Positions 49,815 to 60,872 of a stretch of DNA of 64,000 nucleotides are shown in pieces. Every line of letters begins with the position of its first letter. The stretch's first letter is position 1. Source of the DNA: Lumbricus terrestris (taxonomy: Eukaryota > Annelida > Clitellata > Crassiclitellata > Lumbricidae); the NCBI GenBank assembly GCA_949752735.1, contig OX457036.1:96418261-96482260 (forward strand), in the 5' to 3' direction. The translations under genes were made by a program, and so were the position numbers. The notes below the pieces were generated by a model. The model was not told the DNA's origin. It worked only from the letters and a program-made list of their open reading frames with translations, and did not search any database.

Positions 49815-52374
49815 ATACTGCGTCCTGAGTTGAAATGGTTTTCCCAAGGAAAGCTTCATTCTTTGACAGATAATTATAGGCTCAGCTTATTTTAATTCAA
49901 TGGTGATTATTTTAAGCTCGCTGGTGTTTACACTGCATGTAGCGACATTGGCACGAAATGATTTGTGGTTGGATTTGAAAAGAAACCGGGAACTATTATT
50001 TCAGTCCAGGAAAGAACAATGCATGATGCATATGCTGGACGTGAAATTAACATAAAGTTGTGTCGCTGGTTTTGGACAATGAGTATGGTAATTATTGGAA
50101 TTCGGGAAATATCATCACATCCGTTTTACATTGGAAACGCATTCAATTCGTTATATTTATGAAGGTATAGGTTAATGAAGAATGATTAGATTTGCAAAGT
50201 AAAAAATTGCCTGTTGATATTTGAAGCATCATATTTAAGACTAGGAACAAAATTTGAAATGGGGCAACATGCCAACATCTATGTTTGAGAATGACACAAA
50301 CGCACACATTATTTTCACGAGTGTAACAATTGAACCTCTAACAGACTATAATAGATAAGTTGTAGTTCAAGGCTAGCTGTTTTTGTGGAGACTCTATAGC
50401 TGACATCGGTATTGGGCGAGTCCTTCCAAGCCAGATAATAAACGTGGTCAGTGCACCGACAGTCTCGTCGTATAATATATTATTCTCAGTATTTAGCAGG
50501 TAATATATAATTTATTGTTCTGCTTTATAACGGCAACCTTAGCTACATGCACGGGGGTAGAACTCCTGCATCGTTTAGGATCTGCATGGTGGTTCAATAA
50601 AGAATTAAGTCACAAATGCGAATTTCCATAACCAATTTGAATTGCTTCAAAAATAGCAGCTGTTTATCGGTTCTGCTCCATTCCTTAAATCTCCGCAGAC
50701 AATGAACAGTCAGTGTCACTCGATGTCAATGTGAATGAAGTTGAAACGCGTTTTAGAAATCACAATAATTTATTCACAAAGATTCCGAGCTATGAACTTG
50801 CGACTAGTAAGCAAGAGCATGACGTGTAATATTGACAAAAATTGCAATGACTGCAAATACATGTAGGCCTTACACCAATAAAAATAAACGTCTTTCAATC
50901 GAAACACTTTTCATAGACTCTTACACGCTCGTAGCCTATCATAATTAAAGCCATTGTGGATTTCCTGGCCAACGTCATCGCAGAGGTGAACAATTGCACA
51001 GTTTTTAAAAGATTAATGGTATTGTATTGTATTGTATTTGAGTATTTGTAATACGCCTCTTGTAGTGTGGACCATTCACAATTGCTTACAGCGTTCAAGG
51101 TCCTTTGATAAGAAATATATTTTGGGAAAAAACGATGACACACCAGCTTATCCTGTTATCAAATGATATTGCTTGCAGAAAAATATGAGTCGTCGCAAAC
51201 AATATTATTTGTCCATGTTTTTTTTTACTGAATTCCATCAGCAAGCTCAAACTCACAACCATTAGGGTATAGACCAGCGACATTACTGAATGAAACCATA
51301 ATAAACGGTATATCCTATGTTGAAGGTCGTCGATAAAACATGGATTATATGAGGAGCACATTGATTGGATCTGCACATGGTGTAAACATCCTGCTTTTAT
51401 ATAGCCCTGAATGTTAATATTTTTCGAATACATGGCAGATTACCATAAATATACATATTCATTTGCATATTATAGAACCGCGCAAATCATAAATATCGTG
51501 CAGAGTATATAATTTACATAAATTTGAATACGATTAAATCCAATGCATCCATCTAACCGCTGTAAACACCTCAGTCTGCCAACGTTTATTTCTGCGCTAT
51601 ATAAAGTATATAGGCCTACAGCAACAAGATTTCGGTCTTCATACGGTATAGCACAGGACCTGACCTGACGCAGCGCCCTAAAAAAAACTGGCACGATGTG
51701 CTTATCGCTACAGTGAAGCCATACATGATGAGTACACCGGCCGTAGCCTACACTGTCGATGGGAGGAAGACACGGCAAGGGAGAGGATTGGTCACCCGCT
51801 GTCATCTGCCGAGGATAAGAAATGAAGTCGATGGTATTCTCCGTATTTACTCTGAGATTTAATGCACATCACACAGTAATAATCTTGTTTTATACTGACA
51901 CTTCTTTATTTCACACACGTCTCGTTTGCTCAGCATTGAATAGAACCATAGCGCTAGATGATTTGCATAGACTATAATATTAATTGCAGTGAAACAAGAA
52001 TTCAGCATCAGCAGACTCTGCATCGGAGGAAGATTTTCATCCATCATTCAATTGATCTAGCTCCTATATAATCATCTGTAATCGATTTGGAACATGATAC
52101 TTTTTGTTGCTGGTCTTTCACTTTCCGAGAATTGTAATTATTATTTTTGAGTCGTCTAAATCAAGACAACATTTCTATTCTCTGTGGCATGTACTCTGCC
52201 AGATTGTCTAGTGACGTCAGCAGTATTCACATATCGGTATACAATACATATATATCTGCATAATATATATAAAATATACTGTATAAGTGTAGCATAATCA
52301 TATGCATATAGTTGCTTAGGTGCAATTCGATGTTTGCTTGTATCTAGTTGTGTACGTATGCATGAAGGAATGCA
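49815..52374. other. no gene recognised
   Basis: Low-GC sequence with only short chance frames. Confidence 0.4.
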
Positions 52375-52672
52375 TGAAAGCATGCATGTATATATGTATG
52401 CAGTTATGTTTGCATGTGCGTGTATGTATGCATGCATGTACGCATGTACGTACGTATGCATGTATGTATGTATGTATGTATGTATGTATGTATGTATGTA
52501 TGTATGTATGTATGTATGTATGTATGTATGTATGTATGTATGTATGTATGTATGTATGTATGTATGTATGTATGTATGTATGTATGTATGTATGCATGCA
52601 TGCATGTATGTATGTATGTATGTATGTATGTGTGTGTGTGTATGTATGTATGTATGTATGTATGTATGTATG

Positions 52673-52702
<30 letters not shown>
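52375..52702 (+). repeat. (GTAT)n microsatellite
   Basis: About 80 GTAT units with GCAT and GTGT interruptions. Confidence 0.95.
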
Positions 52703-52703
<1 letters not shown>

Positions 52704-52845
52704 TGTATGTATAATGTATGCGTGAATAAATTCATGGGTTCTTATGTGCATTTAGGGATTGTAGGCGTATGCTTTTAATTATCATATACTTGAGTCAAAA
52801 TCGTCAAAATTCCCGCGCATATTAGATTCCACTGTTTGCATAGGT

Positions 52846-53532
52846 ATGTATTCCTCCTACTTTCTCTGTTCTAGGGTCTGGCACTACCAGTACTCCACCG
52901 AGTCCACCGGCTGCAGATCGGTAGACAAATCGTTAATTAATTGTGATATCGAAACATCTGTCTATACAATTCTCTTGTCTGAACAGAAATACGTCCAGAT
53001 TCTATTCGAATTATTATCTAATAATATTCTGCAGTCCGATGTTTACGACAAATCTATAAGCAACGGCTTTATTATCCCGCGTTCTGCTTCCGTTCTCTTC
53101 AATCATTTTCCCGAGTTTTGCCGTTGGCTTTTAGCGCCGCTTCGACGAAAAATCAATTTCGTAATTATCGCTAACCGGCCGGTAGGGGCGCCACGATACG
53201 TCCTACTTAAACTATCGAAGTCGACCATCGGGTGCGCGCCGATAAAGGTCCGACGACGTCCCAGTAACCCCCTGAGTGCAAATAAAAGGAAGAACAGAAA
53301 TCCCCGTGGGCTACTTGAAGACCTAACGACCTCTGTCTGTTCATGTTTATTTCTGTCGCTAGAGAAAATGAAACTTTACATCAAATTGTATAGACAGAAA
53401 TTATTGCTGAATCGGCAAGTGGCACCGAATGAAGTAAGAATGATTTATTTTTTCTTCCGCACTGTTTGGGAAATACATATGATAAGTTTAAAACGTGCGT
53501 CTTCAATTTCTGTGTGTTATGTACTATCATAA
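52846..53532 (+). other. 228-codon open frame of unknown nature
   Basis: The longest non-repetitive open frame in the window. It lies on a low-complexity-free stretch and begins near a good acceptor-like tract (TTCTCTGTTCTAG before 52875). Residues near the middle include RRKINFVIIANRP and a basic stretch KVRRRPSNPLSANKRKNRN. I recognise no domain and the frame does not match any glutamate-receptor exon. It may be chance, a decayed mobile-element gene or an unknown exon. Confidence 0.2.
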
Positions 53533-54384
53533 ATACTTTTAAAACTATTTTGACTACAGCTACTACTGATCAAAATGATCTTAATTGATTACTTTCCAAA
53601 CTTTATTCTCTAATAACCGTTTAAATTCAATTAATTTGGTCTACGTAGCCTACTGTCCAAAAAAAGCAACACTAGTCATTGAGTTAGTTATCCTGCTACT
53701 TTCTTTGTACAAAAAACGTCAATCGAATTGTTCATTGCAATGATAACAACTAAATTTGTCGCCATATTGGATTATTTCCATCAGCATTTTAGACTGCCTG
53801 AAATGCAAAGTGGTCGCTTAATTATAATGTAAAAAGTCTCACATCTTCATTGTTCAGCGTGTTGTGTACCGTACTGTAGGTCTACTTCGAAAATGGTCGC
53901 TTGACAGCATGAAATAATCGAAAAACTCGTTCAAAAATAATCGTTTAAATTTTCAAAATAATTATTATGATTAATCAATTATTTAATCGTTGATATCCGC
54001 AGCCCTAATTTCAACACGTTTAGCTCATTAGCATACCATTTCAAATACTTTTCACTACATTCCAAAACTAGTGAAGCCATCTCAGGCGGTGTGCGATACG
54101 CACTAAACTCAGTTAATGTTTCGAAGTAACAGCAATTAAAAGACGACGACCAAAAAATATTTCCTGAATCTGACGCTAACTGTTGCGATATATTTTTTAA
54201 AGCCGACGTCAGCTCCTTTGTCGGAAGTTTATAGCGCTAGTTTGCATTTTATGGACAGCCGATGGTTTAATCAGTTGGTGAAGATGGATTGCCTTCGACC
54301 CGTTGCGTCTCGTCATCTGCTGGGGCTGTGGAAACGGTGTAGCAGAGTTCAGCCACTGAGACATAATATGAAAGCCATAAAACT
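53533..54384. mobile_element. possible right end of a hAT element at 54007
   Basis: The stretch 53930-54007 ends ATTTAATCGTTGATATCCGCAGCCCTA, with repeated ATTAATC/AATCGTTTAAA motifs before it. This resembles the right end of hAT elements with TAGGGCTG termini. No left end was found, so it is truncated or wrong. Nothing else is recognised here. Confidence 0.3.
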
Positions 54385-54665
54385 TCATGGCCTGTGGCTC
54401 ACAGCTTGTAGCTTATGGCTCGTGACTTATAGTCTTTTTGTTCGTGGAAAACTTGCGGCTTTTTGGCGTACACCTCTTTACAGCTGGTGGATCTGTGGCT
54501 AGTGGTTTATGGCTCATGGCGTGTGGCTGATTTTTGAAAGATTCTACTTATGGTTTTTGGCTTTATGACTTATTCGCTGTGGATTGTGTATCTGTGGTTA
54601 GTGGTTTATGGCTTATGGCTAGCATTGTTGGGCTTGTGGCTTCTGGCTTGTGCGTGGCTAGTGCT
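54385..54665 (+). repeat. degenerate GTGGCTTATGGCT repeat
   Basis: Many diverged units of 7-13 bp based on TGTGGCTTATGGCTCG. It is clearest at 54385-54440 and 54490-54660. Confidence 0.55.
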
Positions 54666-54814
54666 GAGTTAATTAGATCTGGCGACTGGGTTTTGGACGG
54701 CCTCACCCTTTGCATGCCACGTCGCCGGAATGGATTCAATAATCAATAGATTATTCCGTGCGCTTATGGAAGCATGTCTAAGGCGACGAAGGCTTCTTCC
54801 ATCCGTCCGTTCGT

Positions 54815-55250
54815 CTATCTGGCTGGCTGTTTGGCTGTCTTTCTGTGTGGTCGTCTTTCTATCTGACTGTGTAGGTCTTTCTGCGTATCTTTTAGTCCAG
54901 TCTGTCTGGCTGTCTGTCTGGCTGTCTGTCTGTGTGGTCGTCTCGCGCCTATATCTGCCTGTGCAGGTCTTTTTTTGTCTCTGTCTGTTGGCCATACTTT
55001 CTTCATATAATGTCTGGCACGATTTTTTAATGTCTGCCTATCTTGTCTGCACCTGCCTTGCACGAATTTAATATATCATCCCTTTCTGTATCTCTCTCTT
55101 TCTTTTTCTCTTCCCTTTTCTCTTTTTTCTTCTTTCGTCCATTCTTCATTTCTCTTTCCTCTCTGTCTCTCTCTCTGTCTCTCTCTGTCTTTCTGCCTAT
55201 CTGTCTGTCTCTCTCGCTCTCTATCTGTCTCTATCTCTCACACAGACACA
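54815..55250 (+). repeat. CTGT and CT-rich simple repeats
   Basis: A degenerate CTGTCTG/TGGCTG run at 54815-54940 and a CTTT/CTGTCT pyrimidine tract at 55080-55245. Confidence 0.8.
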
Positions 55251-55374
55251 CACGCGCACGCACACACAAAGCAAGAATATAGGATGGAGGAAGCAATGCG
55301 ATGCGAAGTTAATAGAGAAGAGTTGAAACAAATGACAGAATACGGAACGGAAGAATAGGCGGAAAAGCAGAGAA

Positions 55375-55578
55375 TGATGGAAGAAATGAAGGAAAGAGTG
55401 AAGGAAAGAATGAAGGAAAGAGTGAAGGAAAGAGTGAAGGAAAGAGTGAAGGTGGAGTGAAGGTGGAGTGAAGGATAGAACGAAAAAAGAATCTGCCTTG
55501 GACAAAACCAAAGTTGCGTCACTGTCACGGATACATCCACGCACACACATCCACGTACGCATCCTCTCAGTGCACACG

Positions 55579-55609
<31 letters not shown>

Positions 55610-55612
55610 ATG

Positions 55613-55644
<32 letters not shown>

Positions 55645-55690
55645 TACATACACACACACGCACACACATCCACGCACACATCCACGCACG
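55375..55690 (+). repeat. 12-bp GGAAAGAGTGAA repeat and (AC)n
   Basis: About seven units of GGAAAGAGTGAA at 55385-55470, then an AC/GC dinucleotide run at 55575-55690. Confidence 0.85.
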
Positions 55691-56040
55691 CAAAGTCCGA
55701 TGCGCTTCGTGCTTTGTAAGGCGATTTGCAAATAAGACGTCGGTCGTCGTCGTCGTCGACTACTGCATCTGCATACATGTACAACTCTGCATCTATCTGC
55801 ATCGAATGCGTTCGAAGGAGGAGATGGCGGCGGCGCAAACTGTCATCTTCGCATCGTTATTACTTCATAATGAATGCAAAGTTCTGATGAATTAAACATA
55901 CGCTCTGCTCCTCTAAGTCTAAGACGTTCTTCCGCAGAGACCAACCAAGATTTCCATGTTTATCGATTTTCTTCCACTCACTGTGTGTGTGTGTGTGTGT
56001 GGAGTCTGGCTAGTGACCATCTTGGCCGATTGGTGTAATA

Positions 56041-56255
<215 letters not shown>

Positions 56256-56539
56256 TATAATATAGTAGCATCCGAAGCGTCCGCTACGAAGAACCATGTT
56301 GAGTGTTTGACGACCTCTGATCTCGCAGCAGATGCAGTTGATGGATGACGCTTGCATCTTTGCATCATTGCAACGTTGCATGTGAAGTCTCTTGCGGTAA
56401 TTGCGGCTTTTTAGAGCAATAAAAGGACGGAACAATTCAACCGTCTGCGACTTTAATAGGCAGCAAGGCAACACAAAAAGAATGCAGAGGATTCAGAAAG
56501 TGTCCCGTCTGCCCCACCAGGTGGTAAGGGGTAAAATGG

Positions 56540-56735
56540 AGTGTTGGTGACGCTCTGGCACGACGAGATCACGAAGGCGGGTTCACTCCCCACTGCTCCC
56601 CCCCCAAAGGTCAACCTTCTCTTCGGCTGATGGCGTTCGTAAAATGATCAATAGGGCGGTATGGACACCTCGTATGGCTGCTAAAACAGTTAAATTCGAA
56701 TTCGGACCAGTGATAATAATTTGTGATCATTCGTT
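56540..56735 (+). repeat. tRNA-like SINE, copy 2
   Basis: Related to 33370-33565. It reads GGTGACGCTCTGGCACGACG (A-box region), GGCGGGTTCACTCCCCACTG (B box GGTTCACTCCC), then CGGCTGATGGCGTTCGTAAA and GGCTGCTAAAACAGTTAAATTCGA. It ends near TTTGTGATCATTC. Confidence 0.6.
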
Positions 56736-56861
56736 ACTACTATTATATGAAATTGTAAATAAACTACGGCGTGTTAATGTGATAGGCCTAAGTCTGATCC
56801 CATCTCTGAAGAGCAGTTGTGTAGGCCTAGTTCTGGAGTTAACGGTCATCGTCACCGGTCG

Positions 56862-56862
<1 letters not shown>

Positions 56863-56923
<61 letters not shown>
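56863..56923 (+). repeat. (TTA)n, 3' side of the LINE insertion
   Basis: About 20 TTA units, followed by a T-rich tract to 56959. In the orientation of the LINE at 57030-57738 this is an A-rich tail followed by TAA repeats. Confidence 0.95.
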
Positions 56924-56924
<1 letters not shown>

Positions 56925-57029
56925 TTTTTTTATTTTTTATTTTTTTTATTTTTATTTTTTGCCCCGAGGTATTTAGGATCCCTCAGGGACTTCATTGCTA
57001 ACTATTGATTAAAAACTAGTCCGGAATTG

Positions 57030-57737
57030 TCAGGCCTCGTCTTGAGGGTTTGAAGAGAAAGTTCCTTTAAAAGCGACCAAGTTATAGCGCTGAATGTTGA
57101 CAGACAGTCGCTGGAAAAGAAAAGTTGCTTCGCGTCTGTCACCAGTGATGGACGATATGCGTTTGCCGATTTCGTTGATGAATTCCAAGGCTGATGGATT
57201 AAGCGGGCCTAGGGTCTCTATTGCCACTGGTAGGAAGATGTAAGAAGCGGGAAGACCTGCATATTTCAGGGTTTTACGGTTGGCCGCCTGCACTGATGCC
57301 GGTCCTACCAGATTGGCTGGTGGAGTAATGTAAGAGGCGGCGCAAGTATGCACAATTGTGGCGTCCCATGCCAGGTACTTCCCCTCTGACCAGGGTATTA
57401 GGGTTGCACCGTCGGGCCTTTTGCCGTCAGATCTAAATAGGCCCGCGGGTTCCTTGACGTTCGGAATATCTGCTTTGAGGAGGGCGCGCCAGATGATGTC
57501 GTTTATGGCGTGGTGACGCAAAGAGCGTCCCAAGGCCCTCCTACAAACGAAGCCATGGTGGCCCTCCGGGCCCACTCCAGCGCCACAGTGGCATGTGTGA
57601 GGACCGCACAAGTCCAGACCCAACCTCAATCCCACCGCCACCCGGACCGCCTCATTATCCAACGCGAGGCCACACGCGGCAATCGGGAGCGCAGTCAGCC
57701 AGTCGGCTGAATGTGGACTGCTGACCGCGACCAATAG

Positions 57738-57738
<1 letters not shown>
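57030..57738 (-). pseudogene. RLE-type non-LTR retrotransposon, C-terminal zinc knuckle and endonuclease (5'-truncated)
   Basis: The minus strand is open for 234 codons to the stop at 57030-57032, with no internal stop. It starts mid-protein (VAVSSPHSADWLTALPIAAC). Next comes a cysteine/histidine knuckle LCGPHTCHCGAGVG...HHGFVC, then RHHAINDIIWRAL. A restriction-like nuclease core follows: KRPDGATLIPW and, 15 residues after the PD, WDATIV, then NRKTLKYAGL and FLPVAIETLGPL. This order (CCHC then PD..D..K) is that of RLE-type LINEs such as the R2, R4 and NeSL groups. It would nick target DNA for reverse transcription. The polymerase and N-terminal zinc fingers are missing. TTA repeats lie on both sides. 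The clean frame suggests a recent insertion. Confidence 0.78.

Positions 57739-57793
<55 letters not shown>
57739..57793 (+). repeat. (TTA)n, 5' side of the LINE insertion
   Basis: About 18 TTA units directly abutting the truncated 5' end of the LINE. Confidence 0.95.
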
Positions 57794-58447
57794 CCTATAC
57801 CAAACTCATCAATTGATGGCAAACCGTCAATTGAAAATCCTCTTTCATTTTATCTATCCACCGCCGTGTCGACCTTAGATATTGATTCAAATTTCTCCTT
57901 CCTCCTGCCACAATTTTAAAAAGTAACATCTGGCTTCGGTAATGTTTACCAAAGTAAGGTTGTTTACAAGTTATTTTCATATTTTAAACTTTCCACCTAT
58001 TAGAAATTTTTGGTCAAAATCCGACCTGTTATTAAGTGTCTTTTACTTTTTCACGCTAAACTCCTCATGTCGTAAATTGCCAAATATCTCGAAAACGAAG
58101 AATTATCATATGTATGGGAAACCTCGCTTACAATTTCTTGATTTATTGCCTATTTAGATATATCCAGTTTGGTTCACACATCGCTTTAATGACAGAGGGA
58201 AATTTAAACTAGTTTTCCGTAAGTTATTATTCGCTTCTTCTTAGACAACGTTCATAGCTTGCGCATGCGCAACAGCGCAGGTTACAGCTTAATAAGCAGA
58301 CACGCTACTGGCCAACGGGAACCCTGCCACTGGATGCACTCAGCCAGGGCCAATTCCAAGCCCCTAAAGGAGGAGGGTAGTCTGTTAGCGTATTTCAATG
58401 GCAGACATTTACTCCAGGAATATGCTTAACGCATGCGTGCATAATAT
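57794..58447. other. no gene recognised
   Basis: Unique-looking sequence without a motif I can identify. Confidence 0.35.
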
Positions 58448-58975
58448 TCATCATCATCATCATCATCATCATCATCGTCATCGTCATCGTCGTCGTCGTC
58501 GTCATCATCATCATCATCATCATCATCATCGGCCTCGTCGTCGTCGCCGTCGTCGTCGTCTTTATCCTCGCCATCGTCGTCGTTGCCATTATCATCATCA
58601 CCATCGCCAACTAATCATCACCATGATCTGCATCTTCATCTCTTTCCTTAGCATCAAGAATAAGATCAAGATCGTCATCATCGACGTCGTCTTCATCATC
58701 ATCATCGTCGTCGTCGTCGTCATCTTCATCTCATCATCATCATCATCATCATCATCGGCCTCGTCGTCGTCGCCGTCGTCGTCGTCTTTATCCTCGCCAT
58801 CGTCGTCGTTGCCATTATCATCATCACCATCGCCAACTAATCATCACCATGATCTGCATCTTCATCTCTTTCCTTAGCATCAAGAATAGGATCAAGATCG
58901 TCATCATCGACGTCGTCTTCATCATCATCATCATCATCGTCGTCGTCGTCATCATCATCTTTTTATCATCCTCCT
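58448..58975 (+). repeat. (ATC/GTC)n region with a 226-bp tandem duplication
   Basis: ATC and GTC trinucleotides surround a 226-bp unit that begins GGCCTCGTCG at 58531 and again at 58757. The two copies, including the non-repetitive ATGATCTGCATCTTCATC and TTCCTTAGCATCAAGAATA parts, are almost identical. Confidence 0.9.
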
Positions 58976-59068
58976 CCCCTCCTCCTCCTTCTACTTCTCC
59001 TTCTCCTTCTCGTCCTCGCCATTGTTCTCCCTCTCCGTCCCCATCATCCTCATCATCATCATCATCTT

Positions 59069-59099
<31 letters not shown>

Positions 59100-59264
59100 T
59101 CCTCCTTCTCCTTCCTTCCTCCTCCTCCTCATCTTTCTCCTTCTCGCCCTCGTTCTTCTTCCTATCCCTCTTCCTCCCCTCTCCTCCCCTCCCTCCCCTC
59201 CTCCTTCGCTCCTCGATCCTGCCCTTTCCCTCTCCTTCCCCCTGCCGCTCCCCATTCCTCCTCC
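58976..59264 (+). repeat. polypyrimidine tract, left part
   Basis: CTC/CTT units. It is continuous with 60873-62690 but for the element inserted at 59265. Confidence 0.9.
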
Positions 59265-60872
59265 CAGTGTTTAATCTAGTCCCCCTCGTCTGGGGGGGGA
59301 TTTTGGGTTTCTGGGGGGGGAGACATTTGAACGTCCGAAGGACGCTCGTGATGCGCATAGCACCGAGACTGGGAGGGGGAGGGGTATGGGGAGGGGGATG
59401 CGCTCCTCCCCATCAGAAACTTTTTGCATTTCCACATTGCAATGGCAGCATTTTAAGAGGTCACCTTAACAAAATAGCTGCACTGTTTCAGTGACCCATT
59501 AGAAATTTTTTGAATTTCCACATTGCAATGGCAACATTTTAAGGTGTCGTCTTAACAAAATAGCTCTACTTTTTCAGTGGCTCATTAGAAAATTTTTGAA
59601 TTTCCACATTGCAATGGCAGCATTTTAAGGGGTTGTCTTAACAAAATAGCTGTACTTTTTCAGTGGCTCATTAGAAAATTTTTGAATTTCCACATTGCAA
59701 TGGCAACATTTTAAGGGGTCATCTTAACAAAATAGCTGTACTTTTTCAGTGGCTCATAAGAAACACATTGCAATGGCAGCATTTTAAGGGGTCATCTTAA
59801 CAAAATAGCTGTACTTTTTCAGTGACCCTTTAGAAATTTTTTGGATTTCCACATTGCAATGGCAGCATTTTAAGGAGTCATCTTAACAAAATAGCTGCAC
59901 TGTTTCAGTGACCCATTAGAAACTTTTTGAATTTCCACATTGCAATGGAGAGCATTTTAAGTCTTAACAAAATAGCTGTACTTTTTCAGTGGCCCATTAG
60001 AAATTTTTGGATTTCCACATTGCAATAGCAGTTTAAGGGGTCATCTTAACAAAATAGCAGCACTGTTTAAGTGGCCCATTAGAAATTTTTGGATTTCCAC
60101 ATTGCAATGGCAGCTTTTTAAGGGGTCATCTTAACAAAATAGCAGCACTGTTTCAGTGGCTCATTAGAAACTTTTTGAATTTCCACATTGCAATGGCAGC
60201 ATTTTAAGGGGTCATCTTAACAAAATAGCTGTACTTTTTCAGTGACCCTTTAGAAATATTTTGGATTTCCACATTGCAATGGCAGCTTTTTAAGGGGTCA
60301 TCTTAACAAAATAGCAGCACTGTTTCAGTGACCCATTAGAATTTTTTTGAATTTCCACATTGCAATGGCAGCATTTTAAGGTGTCGTCTTAACAAAATAG
60401 AGCTCTGTACTTTTTCAGTGACCCATTAGAAATTTTTTGGATTTCCACATTGCAATGGCAGCATTTTAAGGTGTCGTCTTAACAAAATAGCTGTAGGCCT
60501 ACCTTTTCAGTGACCCATTAGAATTTTTTTGAATTTCCACATTGCAATGGCAGCATTTTAAGGTGTCATCTTAACAAAATAGCTGTACTTTTTCAGTGAC
60601 TTATTAGAAACTTTTTGAATTTCCACATTGCAATGGTAGCATTTTAAGGTGTTATCTTAACATGATATTATCATATATTATAGTAGTAAAACAATGTCAT
60701 TATAATCATATAATAATAAATAATATCACAATATATTATAACACTTCATGTAAAACAATGATGAAAGCAGTAACTAAAAACCAATATCATTTCGTCAAAT
60801 TTTTCTGGGGGGGGAAATGTCAATCCTGGGGGGGGAACTTTCCCCCCCCAGAGACGCCTAGATTAAACACTG
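59265..60872. mobile_element. TIR element (hAT-like) carrying a minisatellite, 1608 bp
   Basis: Inverted ends CAGTGTTTAATCTAG and CTAGATTAAACACTG. CTCCTCC lies directly outside both ends; the surrounding tract is itself TCC-rich, so a 7-8-bp target duplication is likely but not certain. Inside each end are G-runs (CTGGGGGGG). Most of the interior is the 85-bp tandem repeat. No transposase frame. Confidence 0.78.
59420..60660 (+). repeat. 85-bp minisatellite, about 15 copies
   Basis: Unit: TTTCCACATTGCAATGGCAG, CATTTTAAGGGGTCATCTTA, ACAAAATAGCTGTACTTTTT, CAGTGACCCATTAGAAATTTTTTGAA. Copies differ by point changes and short deletions (one near 59764 lacks the first part; one near 59950 lacks a middle part). 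It is entirely inside the TIR element. Confidence 0.93.
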
